Source: CAZGMN01 sp964645765
Lineage (GTDB): Bacteria; Acidobacteriota; Aminicenantia; Aminicenantales; Aminicenantaceae
Assembly (NCBI GenBank): GCA_964645765.1
Contig: CAZYBE010000009.1
Span: forward strand, 1 to 64,000
DNA length: 64,000 nt
Direction of reading: 5' to 3'
The translations under genes and the position numbers were made by a program. A model generated the notes under the pieces. The model searched no databases. It worked only from the letters and a program-made list of their open reading frames with translations, and was not told the DNA's origin. Below are positions 1 to 7,964 of this stretch, piece by piece (position 1 is the stretch's first letter; each line of letters begins with the position of its first letter).

Positions 1-4
1 AGGC

Positions 5-553
5 TCAGCAGAGGCCGAGGTCTTTATCGATATCCTGCATGGCCTTGAGGCAGATGGCGATGAACTCATCCAGCTCAAGCCCGACGTTCTTGCACTGCTC
101 GATGTCCTCACGCTTCGCGCCCCGGGCAAAGCTTTTTTCTTTGTATCTACGCTTCACGAATTCCGCGTCCACTTGCTTGAGCTTCTTGCTGGGGTGCATC
201 AGAGTGGCGGCGATGATCAGCCCTGTCAGAGGGTCGATGGAATAGATGGCCCAGTCCATCTGGCTCTGGCAGGGAACTTGAGCAGCATGGGCCTGGATGG
301 CTTGAATGATATCCGAGTCAACGCCGAACTCCTTCAAGATTTTCACCGTTTCGGTCGTATGGAGCTCAGGGCTTTTCTCGGTGATCTCGTAATCAAGGTC
401 GTGGAGAACTCCGGCCAGACCCCATTTCTCGACATCCTGATTGAGCCTGGAGGCAATAGACCTCATGCAAGTTTCTACTGCCAGGCAATGCTTTACCAAG
501 TTCTTGTTTTTTAAATGTTTGCGAACAAGCTCTAAAGCTTCTTCTCTATTCAT
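5..553 (-). CDS. HD-domain (HDIG-type) hydrolase
   Basis: 182 aa soluble protein of the HD metal-dependent phosphohydrolase superfamily. The HD signature is visible: His22 in the first helix, the His51-Asp52 doublet in GLAGVLHDLDYE, a further His89, and Asp107 in SIDPLTGLI. This order and spacing match the short stand-alone HDIG proteins. Substrate cannot be read from sequence; relatives act on nucleotides or phosphoesters. The ATG at 553 starts just after a cctttct region on the plus strand, which reads as an AGAAAGG ribosome site on the minus strand. It is complete, with its stop at the window edge. The propeller gene on the same strand lies upstream with a 74 bp gap, so co-transcription is possible. 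Confidence 0.85.
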   Translation of the reverse strand: MNREEALELVRKHLKNKNLVKHCLAVETCMRSIASRLNQDVEKWGLAGVLHDLDYEITEKSPELHTTETVKILKEFGVDSDIIQAIQAHAAQVPCQSQMDWAIYSIDPLTGLIIAATLMHPSKKLKQVDAEFVKRRYKEKSFARGAKREDIEQCKNVGLELDEFIAICLKAMQDIDKDLGLC

Positions 554-627
554 TCTTCAGTCTCCTTTCTGAATGAATGCCAGTCAACATTCCAAAGTTA
601 AAATTTATTCCAAATCATTCTTGAACT

Positions 628-1965
628 TCAATCCTTTTTGATCACAAATGGTATTTCTTCTTTCAGGCTCTGTTTCTCGTCAGTGACTTCAACGCCGACA
701 ATAAACTCGCCCTCTTTTTCTGGAAACCAGACCCAGGAGCTTTTCACAGATTTCACCTGCACCACTTTTTTCACCTCCCCTTCTTTGAGGTAGAATTCGT
801 ACTTTGGCCGATAGAAGCCAGTCGAAGAGGCCGTAAAGCCCACTTCTTTTGCGACCGCTTGAGGAGAGCCTGGGGAGGATGTCAGGGTAACCTTGAGGAC
901 TTTCTTGAGAAAAACAAGCTGACCTTGGTCGCTCTGGTTATCATAGAGATTATAGATGAGATAAGGAGAAATCCAGAGGGGATTGGATTTGACCTCCTGG
1001 CCGGCATCAAAGTCACCGATTTTTTCCCCTGTTTCCATATCAAAACAGAGCAGAATCGAGGAAAAGGAGGAGACGACAATGCTTGAGCCTGAAACTTCGA
1101 TGCGGTAAAAGCTCCGGGAGGGCATGATTTTCCACCAGACGATGCTGCCGCTCCTCTTGTTCAGGCAGTAGAGAACATTGTTCCAGCAAAGAAAAAAGAC
1201 TCTCTTCTCATCGCTGACAGGAGCGGTGGAGACCTTGCCTCCTGTCTTGATTTTCCACTTCAGCTTCATTTTTTTTAGGTTGAAACAATAGAAATAATGG
1301 TCATCGGCTCCGAAATAAAGAAAATTCCTCTCTGCCAAAGGAGTGGATTGAATCTTATCGTTAGCCTTGAACTGATGAAGGAGACTTCCATCGCTTGTCA
1401 AGATGTAAAGATTCGAGTCGTCGCAGCCGAAGATGATTTTGGCCTCAATGAAAACAGGAGTGCTTCTCACCGCTCCTCCTGCCTGGAAGTGCCATTGCTC
1501 TTCTCCGCTTGAGGCGTTGAGTGCGAAAAATGTTCCCTTATCTGTGCCGAAATATATTTTATTGTTGAACTCTCCCACTCCTGACGTGATGGCTTCCTCA
1601 ATCTTTTTTTTCCAAAGCTCTCTTCCGTCTTTGTCGAGGCAGTAAAGGGTGCTCTGCTGGTCATAAACGTAGATTTTCTCCCCAAAACAGAAATGAGGGC
1701 TGGCCAGGGACTGACCTACTTCGAACTTCCAGAGAATTCTTCGTTCTAAACCATTAAGGCAGTAGACATATCCTCTGTTGGTGGAGAGATAGAGTTTCTC
1801 TCCTTTAGCTTCGATAGAGCCGATGACCTCCCCTTCATAAACAATCTCTCCGGCTTTCTCTACCGGGAAAAAGATGCCAGAGGGATAGGGTGGAATCTTC
1901 GGGCGGAAAAAAGAACAGAATTCCAGAAAGAAAAAAATAAAGAGGATAAGGCTCGCTTTTTTCAT
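628..1965 (-). CDS. Exported PQQ-type beta-propeller protein (BamB-like repeats)
   Basis: 445 aa. A hydrophobic N-terminal segment (residues about 4-19) looks like a signal peptide. The following Cys (LEFC) could be a lipid attachment site, but the box is not canonical. Residues about 40-340 contain at least seven repeats of the pattern 'G.ly..l.a.tG...W.f', typical of PQQ_2/BamB-like beta-propellers, for example KIYFGTDKGTFFALNASSGE. The last about 90 residues form an Ig-like beta domain ending in VIKKD. Likely an envelope-anchored scaffold or binding protein. There is no enzyme motif and no BAM-operon context, so I do not call it bamB. Confidence 0.8.
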   Translation of the reverse strand: MKKASLILFIFFFLEFCSFFRPKIPPYPSGIFFPVEKAGEIVYEGEVIGSIEAKGEKLYLSTNRGYVYCLNGLERRILWKFEVGQSLASPHFCFGEKIYVYDQQSTLYCLDKDGRELWKKKIEEAITSGVGEFNNKIYFGTDKGTFFALNASSGEEQWHFQAGGAVRSTPVFIEAKIIFGCDDSNLYILTSDGSLLHQFKANDKIQSTPLAERNFLYFGADDHYFYCFNLKKMKLKWKIKTGGKVSTAPVSDEKRVFFLCWNNVLYCLNKRSGSIVWWKIMPSRSFYRIEVSGSSIVVSSFSSILLCFDMETGEKIGDFDAGQEVKSNPLWISPYLIYNLYDNQSDQGQLVFLKKVLKVTLTSSPGSPQAVAKEVGFTASSTGFYRPKYEFYLKEGEVKKVVQVKSVKSSWVWFPEKEGEFIVGVEVTDEKQSLKEEIPFVIKKD

Positions 1966-2060
1966 CCGATTTTAAAGAAGCCATGATAGCATTTTTTTCT
2001 GTTCATTCTCAATCTTTACATAATTAAAACAGGCTGATATCATTCACAAGAGAGAAGAGA

Positions 2061-2255
2061 ATGGTCAACTACATTCTGCTCTATAAAATAAGGAAAAAGG
2101 TCAAAAAAATACTGAAGGACAAAATCTCAGATGAAGAGCTGGCAACTACGAAACACTCCTGTCTTGGCTGTGTCGCCGACGACATAAGCTGGGAAATCTA
2201 CTATCTGCTCAAAGAAGAAAGAAAAGAAATAAATCACAGTCCCCCTTCATCATAG
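2061..2255 (+). CDS. Small hypothetical protein with a CxxC pair
   Basis: 64 aa, Lys/Glu rich, starting with a hydrophobic stretch and then KKVKKILKDKISDEEL, with CLGC at about residues 34-37. A GAGAGAAGAG purine tract lies just before the ATG. I recognise no family. It sits alone between the divergent propeller gene and the convergent PfkB kinase. It is a plausible small protein, not a proven one. Confidence 0.4.
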   Translation: MVNYILLYKIRKKVKKILKDKISDEELATTKHSCLGCVADDISWEIYYLLKEERKEINHSPPSS

Positions 2256-2289
2256 CCGGGTGAGTGTCTGATCGAGTGTTGCGAAAAGC

Positions 2290-3255
2290 TCAGAATCTTT
2301 TTATTTTCACAGGCTTTGCTTTCACCCAACGCTCAATCTCTTTGCGTGTCAGCAATCCTTTTTTAGCGCCGAGGTGCTGGATAACAGAGCTCGATTCTGC
2401 TATTGCCCACTGGATGGCCGCTCTAATCTCTTGCTTGATTATTAATCCTGCAAGAACTCCTGCTGCAAAAGCATCCCCTGCACCTGTTGTGTCTTCCACC
2501 TTGATTTTCGGAGGGAAAATTCGATAGGAGTTGACTCCATCGCTGGCGTGAACGACTCTGGCGCCGTCTGTAATCAGCACAATCTCTGCATACTCTTGCA
2601 GCTCAGGCAGCATATCCTCACTCCCTGCCTTGGTGCCAAGAAGCGCCTGGGCCTCCTCAAGATTGAGCACAAGCAGGTTGCAGCCCTGGATGATAGGTTT
2701 GAGCGCCTTGAGACCTTTTTGAGCGAGGTAGGCGCTGGGATTGAAGGCATATTTAACCCCTTTTTTCTTCGCTAATATCGCTGCCTGCTGGAGTGTCTCA
2801 AAACTCCTGTTTATCATCGCGCTAAAGTAGAACCATCCTGTCTTGAGCTTATTCCAACGGATTTCTCTCGGTTCAAGCTGGTCATTGACGCCTTTAAAGG
2901 TAAGGATTGTCCTGTCTTGTTCAAGCCCAGTCAGAATGACACTGTAGCCTGTCATTCCCTTGCCGAACGTTCCGAGAAAGTCAACGTGCTCACGCTTCAT
3001 TTTGTCAAGGACTGACTTAGCGTTCAAGTCAGAGCCAAGCTTGCCAATCCATCCTGTCTTCAGCCCGAGGCGAGACAAGGCAACGGCAACGTTTGTTCCG
3101 CCACTGCCTGTGTCAACATGCATGTCCTTGACAAGTATTTTCTGGCCGATGGCGTAACAAACATCATCGTGCTGCTCATTCTTCACAATTTCTGGCGCCT
3201 TTGTCTTCACAAAGACATCAATCGAGGCAGAGCCCAGAGCGATGACGTCATACAC
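2290..3255 (-). CDS. PfkB-family carbohydrate/nucleoside kinase
   Basis: 321 aa ribokinase-like kinase transferring the ATP gamma-phosphate to a sugar or nucleoside hydroxyl. The PfkB signature 1 region is seen as the diglycine DTGSGGTNVAVALSRLG. The C-terminal signature is TTGAGDAFAAGVLAG, whose Asp is the catalytic base and whose GAGD forms the anion hole. I chose the GTG at 3255: AGAGAGGA lies 6-7 bases upstream and the protein then begins directly with the family-typical VYDVIALGSASIDV. An upstream ATG at 3306 would add 17 residues not expected in the family and has no ribosome site. Substrate is unknown. It sits 81 bp downstream of rarA on the same strand. Confidence 0.88.
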   Translation of the reverse strand: MYDVIALGSASIDVFVKTKAPEIVKNEQHDDVCYAIGQKILVKDMHVDTGSGGTNVAVALSRLGLKTGWIGKLGSDLNAKSVLDKMKREHVDFLGTFGKGMTGYSVILTGLEQDRTILTFKGVNDQLEPREIRWNKLKTGWFYFSAMINRSFETLQQAAILAKKKGVKYAFNPSAYLAQKGLKALKPIIQGCNLLVLNLEEAQALLGTKAGSEDMLPELQEYAEIVLITDGARVVHASDGVNSYRIFPPKIKVEDTTGAGDAFAAGVLAGLIIKQEIRAAIQWAIAESSSVIQHLGAKKGLLTRKEIERWVKAKPVKIKRF

Positions 3256-3336
3256 GAAAAATCCTCTCTTCAAACTGGCGCCCGGATTCGAGCCTGCAGA
3301 TAGCATGACTTTTGAAACAAACGAAAAATAAAAAGC

Positions 3337-4707
3337 TCAAAGGTCTTCGCTTTCTACGCTATTTTTTTTACCCTTCATCTTCTGGTTTACGGCTTCGACC
3401 TTCTCTTTCTTTATTCTTTCCTTGAGTGAATTCCACCAGTCGATTCTTTTCTTGATATCCTTCTCCAGGCCGAGGCTTCCCGGCTCATAATATCTCCTTC
3501 CTTTTAGCCTATCGGGAAAAGTTTCCATGTCTGTTGTCGAATAAGGGAATTCATGGGCATAAGCATAATCTTTTCCATAGCCTATATCCTTCATCAGATT
3601 TGTCACAGGATTTCTTAGATGGAGGGGGACAGGCTCGAAAGGGCTTTCCTCGACATCCTTCATTGCCTTGGCAAAGGCGACATAGGCGCGGTTGCTCTTG
3701 GGTGCCGAGGCTAGATAAATGACTGTCTCAGCCAGGGCAAGCTCACCCTCGGGCGTGCCGATAAAATCATAAGCCTCCTTGGCAGCGAGGGCGATGGACA
3801 GAGCCTGGGGGTCAGCCAGTCCGACATCTTCAGAAGCAAAGCGCACCAGCCTGCGGACAATGTAAAGCGGGTCTTCTCCAGCAGCAATCATCCTCGCCAG
3901 CCAGTAAAGAGAAGCGTCGACATCGCTGTTTCTCAGGCTTTTATGAAGAGCAGAGATCAGGTTAAAGTGCTCTTCTCCTTTCTTATCATAAAGAAGAATT
4001 CTCTTTTGCAGCGCTTCTTTCACCTCTTCTGTTGTTATTCGGCCCTTGTCGGTGAGGCTGGCGGAAATCTCAAGGGTGTTGAGGGCACGGCGGGCATCGC
4101 CGTTGGCATAGTCAATGATCATCTTCAGTGCCTGCTCATCAACACCGAGATGCAATGTCCCTAGACCCTGTTCTTCATCAACCAAGGCTTCCTTGGCGAT
4201 GCGGATCAATGTTTCTTCAGTGAGCGGATTCAAGACCAGGACCTTCATCCGCGAGAGAAGAGGGGCAATGATTTCAAAGGATGGATTTTCAGTTGTTGAG
4301 CCGAAAAGGATGATGTCCCCTTTCTCCACGTAGGGCAGGAAAGCCCCCTGTTGGGCTTTGTTGAAGCGGTGGATTTCGTCGATGAAAATGATAGTGGGCT
4401 GCCCGTACAGCTTTTTATGGTTTTGGGCATTGGCCATGACTTCTTTGACCTCTTTGATTCCAGAAAGAACAGCGCTGAAGAAGACACAGGGAAAATTGAA
4501 AAGGTTGGCCAAAATATAACCCAGCGTGGTCTTTCCTGAGCCCGGAGGTCCCCAGAAGATGATGGAAACAAGATGGTTGGTTTCTATTAACTGGGTAAGG
4601 ATTTTTCCTTTGCCCACAAGATGCTCTTGACCGTAAAAACGCTCAAGAGTCTTGGGACGCATCCTCTCAGCAAGAGGAACGTGCTTCTCTCTTTCTTTTT
4701 TCTCCAT
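3337..4707 (-). CDS. rarA: Replication-associated recombination protein A (AAA+ ATPase RarA/MgsA)
   Basis: 456 aa clamp-loader-like AAA+ ATPase acting at stalled forks, interacting with SSB and gapped DNA in the characterised family. Visible features: the RarA N-terminal motif RMRPKTLERFYGQEHLVG, Walker A GPPGSGKTT (about residues 54-62), Walker B IIFIDEIHRF (about 106-115), sensor 1 FGSTTENPSF, and the C-terminal MgsA domain motif PLHLRNPVTNLMKDIGYG. A short Lys-rich tail (KKEKVEAVNQKMKGKK) follows. Length and domain order are normal. The ribosome site is weak. Confidence 0.96.
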   Translation of the reverse strand: MEKKEREKHVPLAERMRPKTLERFYGQEHLVGKGKILTQLIETNHLVSIIFWGPPGSGKTTLGYILANLFNFPCVFFSAVLSGIKEVKEVMANAQNHKKLYGQPTIIFIDEIHRFNKAQQGAFLPYVEKGDIILFGSTTENPSFEIIAPLLSRMKVLVLNPLTEETLIRIAKEALVDEEQGLGTLHLGVDEQALKMIIDYANGDARRALNTLEISASLTDKGRITTEEVKEALQKRILLYDKKGEEHFNLISALHKSLRNSDVDASLYWLARMIAAGEDPLYIVRRLVRFASEDVGLADPQALSIALAAKEAYDFIGTPEGELALAETVIYLASAPKSNRAYVAFAKAMKDVEESPFEPVPLHLRNPVTNLMKDIGYGKDYAYAHEFPYSTTDMETFPDRLKGRRYYEPGSLGLEKDIKKRIDWWNSLKERIKKEKVEAVNQKMKGKKNSVESEDL

Positions 4708-4788
4708 TCTTTAGCCGTTTCAAAAATTATACCAGATATCTTTCTTGGATTAAAATCATTGTTTTTCCTCTAATATATCTTCTTCACA

Positions 4789-4880
4789 ACAGGGCGAAGG
4801 CAGAGTGGTTCGAAAGCCGCTAAACGATAGCAAGCAACGTGCCTTTGAACCACTCGACCTGAGCCCCCACCCTTCTTGAC
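4789..4880. repeat. Member of the AGGCAGAGTGGTTCG palindromic repeat family
   Basis: This gap holds the 12-mer AGGCAGAGTGGT seen again near 45269 and, in the opposite sense, near 45398 and 50650. Here GAGTGGTTCGAAAG is followed about 35 bases on by the near-perfect inverse CTTTGAACCACTC, giving a hairpin of about 13 bp with an AT-poor insert. No gene is visible between rarA (minus) and the MerR-like gene (plus). Confidence 0.6.
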
Positions 4881-4938
4881 GAAGGCTGGATTCCGTGTTA
4901 ATGTTATGACCGATTTTAAATGAATTAATAATTCCAAG

Positions 4939-5322
4939 ATGAAGGCCTCTCAGCAATCTTCGGTAAAGAGCGAAAACGTTCCTGAGAAGCTTGCTTACAA
5001 ACTGGAAGAAGTCAGCCGCATCACCCAACTCGACCCAGCCCAGATCGAAGCCTGGGAAAAGGAATTCTATTTTCTATCTTCGGGTCAGACAGCTTCAGGA
5101 GAAAAAATATTCAGAAAAAAAGATTTGACCATTATCCTTCGGCTGAAGGAATTGCTTGAAAAAAAAGGGTTGACGCTTTCCGGAGCGAAAAGAAAAATCG
5201 AGGAAGAATTCGGGATGAAGAGCTCAGTGCCGGTCCACCCCGACCGCCTGAAAAAGGTTCTTTATCAAGTTCGGGAGCAGCTTCAGGAAATCTCATCTTC
5301 GCTCGGAAAAAAATCATTTTAA
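4939..5322 (+). CDS. MerR-family-like HTH regulator
   Basis: 127 aa. Residues about 18-85 read as a MerR-type winged helix: LAYKLEEVSRITQLDPAQIEAWEKEF (HTH with the typical W/Y wing entry) followed by GEKIFRKKDLTIILRLKELLEKKGLTLSGAKRKIEE, matching the 'r.Y...dl..l..I..ll..g.sl..i...l' MerR pattern. The C-terminal 35 residues form a short amphipathic helix of the dimerisation type. This short architecture recurs in HU-linked and tRNA-Pro-linked MerR regulators of many phyla. Stop lies 14 bp before the tRNA-Pro gene. Confidence 0.8.
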   Translation: MKASQQSSVKSENVPEKLAYKLEEVSRITQLDPAQIEAWEKEFYFLSSGQTASGEKIFRKKDLTIILRLKELLEKKGLTLSGAKRKIEEEFGMKSSVPVHPDRLKKVLYQVREQLQEISSSLGKKSF

Positions 5323-5336
5323 ACGTCTTGTCCGGT

Positions 5337-5413
5337 CGGGACGTGGCGCAGCCTGGTAGCGCACATGCTTGGGGTGCATGGGGTCGGCGGTTCAAATCCG
5401 CCCGTCCCGACCA
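5337..5413 (+). tRNA. tRNA-Pro (anticodon GGG)
   Basis: A 77-base cloverleaf read directly. The acceptor CGGGACG pairs with CGTCCCG. The D-stem GCGC/GCGC encloses AGCCTGGTA. The anticodon stem CATGC/GCATG encloses loop TTGGGGT, giving anticodon GGG. The variable loop is GGGTC. The T-stem GGCGG/CCGCC has loop TTCAAAT. The discriminator A is followed by an encoded CCA. All stems are perfectly paired. Confidence 0.98.
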
Positions 5414-5668
5414 TTTGCTTGATATCTCATAAAATAAAGGATTATCTGAAACTCCGAGCTCCTAACTTTGATAAATCTACTTTTAATGTATAAAAAATAG
5501 TATGTCATTATATATAATTCACACAAATGGTGGAAATACGGGCTTTTAGAAAGCGCCAAACTATTTTGAATTGGCAGGTTCAAAACTTGCTGTATTTTGA
5601 GGCCGTGATGTGAAGCTTAAAAAGTTTAACGCTGAAAAACTGAAACCCTAATCAGAAGGAGAAGAGTA

Positions 5669-6016
5669 ATGACCCAAGATGCCAACAAAAAAGCTAAAGA
5701 AGATTGGGCTGGAAAAGCCATAAACCTTGCCGAGCTCGTCAATTATCAACAAGGGTCTGTTGTCAGCCGCGAAATCGTTTCTAAAAAAACAGGCACAGTG
5801 ACTCTCTTTGCCTTTGATGAAGGCCAGGGGTTGAGCGAGCACACGGCTCCTTTCGACGCTCTTGTCTTCGGCCTGGAAGGAGAGGCGAAAGTGACCATTT
5901 CAGGACGGCCCCTTCAGCTGAAGGCAGGGGAAATGGTGGTCATACCTGCTCTTCAGCCTCATTCTCTCCAGGCCTTGAAAAAATTCAAAATGCTCTTAAT
6001 CATGATCAGGGCTTGA
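5669..6016 (+). CDS. Small single-domain cupin protein
   Basis: 115 aa beta-barrel of the cupin fold. Cupin motif 1 is degenerate (LSEHTAPFDALVFGLEGEAKVTI): one His remains, with Asp in place of the usual His/Glu set. Motif 2 is LKAGEMVVIPALQPHSLQALKKFKM, with the conserved His. Such stand-alone cupins (COG1917-like) are often metal-binding or small-molecule-binding proteins of unknown substrate. A good ribosome site (AAGGAGAAGAG) precedes the ATG. The 255 bp upstream after the tRNA is AT-rich, with a TATAAT at 5513-5518 but no matching -35, and no gene. Confidence 0.82.
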   Translation: MTQDANKKAKEDWAGKAINLAELVNYQQGSVVSREIVSKKTGTVTLFAFDEGQGLSEHTAPFDALVFGLEGEAKVTISGRPLQLKAGEMVVIPALQPHSLQALKKFKMLLIMIRA

Positions 6017-6081
6017 GATAAAGGGTATCCTATTTTTAACAGAGGTCATTTTTTTGAGCGAGTAAATAGGGAATAGCCATA

Positions 6082-6855
6082 ATGAAAGCATTGATTCTTC
6101 TCACCAACGATGACGGTTTCTATTCTGAAGGGATAGAGGCTCTCCACCGTCGTCTAAAAGATCTGGGAGAAATATTTATCGTCGCGCCAGACAGGGAGAG
6201 GAGCGCCACTTCCCTATCTTTAACCCTCCACCGCCCCTTGCGTGTCAAAAGGATAGGAGAAAATGTCTTTGCTGTCGACGGGACTCCGGCAGACTGCGTC
6301 TATCTTGCTCTTCAGAAATTTCTTCCAAGAAAACCGGATTTACTCATCTCCGGAATCAACTCCGGCCCGAACCTCGGCCAGCAGGATGTCTCTTATTCCG
6401 GGACAGTCGCAGCCGCAATCCAGGGAACATTTCTCCAGGTTCAGTCGTTTGCCATCTCTCTTCTTCATGACGAGAAAGGCCGGGTTCAATTTGACGCTGC
6501 TTCCAAAATCGCCTTTCAGGTGGCAAAAAGGCTGCTCCAAAACAAGCTTCCTGAAGGAATCACTCTCAACATCAACATCCCCCCTCCTCCCTTCAAAGGG
6601 ATAAAAATCACCACGCTCGGCCAGAGAAGGTATAACCCAGAAATTATCGAAGAGAAAGACCCGAGGAAAAATTCATATTATTGGATTGGAACAGGAAACC
6701 CAAAAACTATTGGAGACGAGGAGAGCGATGTTGTGGTTGTCAAGCTCGGCTACATCTCAGTGACCCCTCTTCACACGGATTTGACCGATTTCCAGGCTCT
6801 CAAGCTTCCAGCATTGAAAGACATTTTTTCCTTTATCGAGCTCGGCGACTCTTAA
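6082..6855 (+). CDS. surE: 5'/3'-nucleotidase SurE
   Basis: 257 aa survival-protein nucleotidase hydrolysing 5'- and 3'-nucleoside monophosphates with a divalent metal. The family fingerprint is complete: LLTNDDGFYSEGI at the N terminus with the metal-binding Asp10-Asp11, AVDGTPADCVYLAL, and SGINSGPNLGQQDVSYSGTVAAA (metal ligand Asn and the phosphate-binding Ser/Thr). C-terminal ends are variable in this family. An AGGGA lies rather far (about 15 bases) upstream of the ATG. Start and length agree with the family. Confidence 0.95.
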   Translation: MKALILLTNDDGFYSEGIEALHRRLKDLGEIFIVAPDRERSATSLSLTLHRPLRVKRIGENVFAVDGTPADCVYLALQKFLPRKPDLLISGINSGPNLGQQDVSYSGTVAAAIQGTFLQVQSFAISLLHDEKGRVQFDAASKIAFQVAKRLLQNKLPEGITLNINIPPPPFKGIKITTLGQRRYNPEIIEEKDPRKNSYYWIGTGNPKTIGDEESDVVVVKLGYISVTPLHTDLTDFQALKLPALKDIFSFIELGDS

Positions 6856-6925
6856 AAAACCTGCCTGATTTATGGATTGCCTGGGAAATTAAGAACCGGA
6901 AAATAGAGCCGCCGGCAAAATCTTT

Positions 6926-7564
6926 TTACTTTTTCCTTCTGTGGCGGATGAACTCGACAATTCCCGGAATCATCGAAATGAGAATAATGGCAAAAATTAT
7001 AATTGTGAAATGCCTTTTAACAAAGGGGATGCTTCCGAAGAAATACCCCGTAAAAACAAAAACCGCCACCCAGCCCACCCCACCAATTACGTTGTAACTG
7101 ATAAACTTCCAATAGGTCATTTTCCCGATCCCAGCAACAAAAGGAGCAAAAGTGCGGATGACGGGAACAAAGCGGGCGATGATGATCGTCTCGGCGCCAT
7201 ATTTCTCATAGAATTGATGGGTGCGGTCCAAGTATTCCTTCTTAAAAAAACGGGCCCTCTCCTTGTTAAATGCCTTTGGCCCGATAATATGTCCAATCCA
7301 GTAGTTCACTGTATCGCCGATGATCGCTGCTGCGCTGAGAACAAGGAATAGCCATCCTACTTTTAAAGAGCCCAGAGCGGCAAATGTCCCGGCTGCAAAT
7401 AGAAGCGAATCGCCGGGAAGGAAGGGTGTTACGACCAGGCCTGTCTCGCAGAAAACAACCACGAAAAGGATCATGTAGGTCCAGGTGCCGTAATTTTGAA
7501 TCAATTGGGCGAGGTGCTTGTCCAGGTGGACAATGATATCGATGATTCGGGAAATAAACTCCAT
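6926..7564 (-). CDS. DedA-family (VTT/SNARE-associated) membrane protein
   Basis: 212 aa integral membrane protein. DedA proteins are implicated in lipid-carrier (undecaprenyl-phosphate or phospholipid) translocation. Landmarks: an N-terminal amphipathic helix, then FLPGDSLLFAAGTFA, GDTVNYWIGHIIGPKAF, the hallmark RFVPVIRTFAPFVAGIGKMTYWKFISYNVIGGVGWV with its essential Arg and Pro, and a C-terminal TM helix ending in RHRRKK. Convergent with surE (70 bp gap). A repeat-rich divergent gap lies upstream; no clear ribosome site. Confidence 0.92.
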   Translation of the reverse strand: MEFISRIIDIIVHLDKHLAQLIQNYGTWTYMILFVVVFCETGLVVTPFLPGDSLLFAAGTFAALGSLKVGWLFLVLSAAAIIGDTVNYWIGHIIGPKAFNKERARFFKKEYLDRTHQFYEKYGAETIIIARFVPVIRTFAPFVAGIGKMTYWKFISYNVIGGVGWVAVFVFTGYFFGSIPFVKRHFTIIIFAIILISMIPGIVEFIRHRRKK

Positions 7565-7691
7565 GGAGGCGGCTAATTCTTTCTTTCACTCATCGAGACG
7601 CATTGAAATTTATTCATAAACTTTCTATTTGAGACAATGTCATGAAAATCGCTTATAATACACAACTTCAATGCTGTCAAGAAGGTTTGGG

Positions 7692-7874
7692 AAGGTTTGG
7701 GAAATATCCTCGCTCCCAATCGGATTTTTAACGCCATTCTCCGTTCGCTCTTCTCGGCGGCTGCGCAACTCGCTTCGCTCAAACATGCTCGCCGCCCGAC
7801 TATGTCGGGTTCCCTCGAAGAGCGAACTCCGATGGCTAAATCCTCTATGGTCGCTGCGGCTATTTCCCAAACCT
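7692..7874. repeat. 183 bp nested palindromic element, full copy 1
   Basis: Left terminus AAGGTTTGGGAAATA (7692 on) and right terminus TATTTCCCAAACCT (to 7874) are inverse repeats of about 17 bp with one mismatch. An inner stem pairs GTTCGCTCTTC (7743 on) with GAAGAGCGAAC (7816 on). Further in, GGCGGC pairs with GCCGCC, and CCCGACTATGTCGGG is a small hairpin. About 95 percent identical by eye to the copies at 32657 and 42281. The left end is preceded by a tandem partial repeat GAAGGTTTGG. It fills most of the 400 bp gap between divergent dedA-like and radical SAM genes; I see no gene in the gap. Confidence 0.9.
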
Positions 7875-7917
7875 ATTCGCCAAGGATAAAAATAAATTAT
7901 CACGCATTTGAAAAGGG

Positions 7918-7940
7918 AAAAAGGGGACTGTCCCCTTTTT
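7918..7940 (+). terminator. AAAAAGGGGA/TCCCCTTTTT hairpin
   Basis: Perfect 10 bp stem with a 3-base loop (CTG). It belongs to the GGGGAC...GTCCCC hairpin family also present at 12473, 54758 and 57203. Here it lies just upstream of a gene start (7965) rather than at a gene end, so it may act as an attenuator or be a dispersed repeat. No T-run follows beyond the stem itself. Confidence 0.5.
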
Positions 7941-7964
7941 CGTGATAAAATAAAAAAGGTGACG

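Noticed and set aside
628..1965. Naming the PQQ-propeller gene bamB
   Set aside because: No BAM-operon neighbours (der, hisS), and the repeats alone are not specific.
3256..3306. 17-residue N-terminal extension of the PfkB kinase, with a T-arm-like CTCGAATCC nearby
   Set aside because: No ribosome site for that ATG, the family starts at VYDVIALG, and the T-arm-like bases do not form a cloverleaf, so no tRNA.
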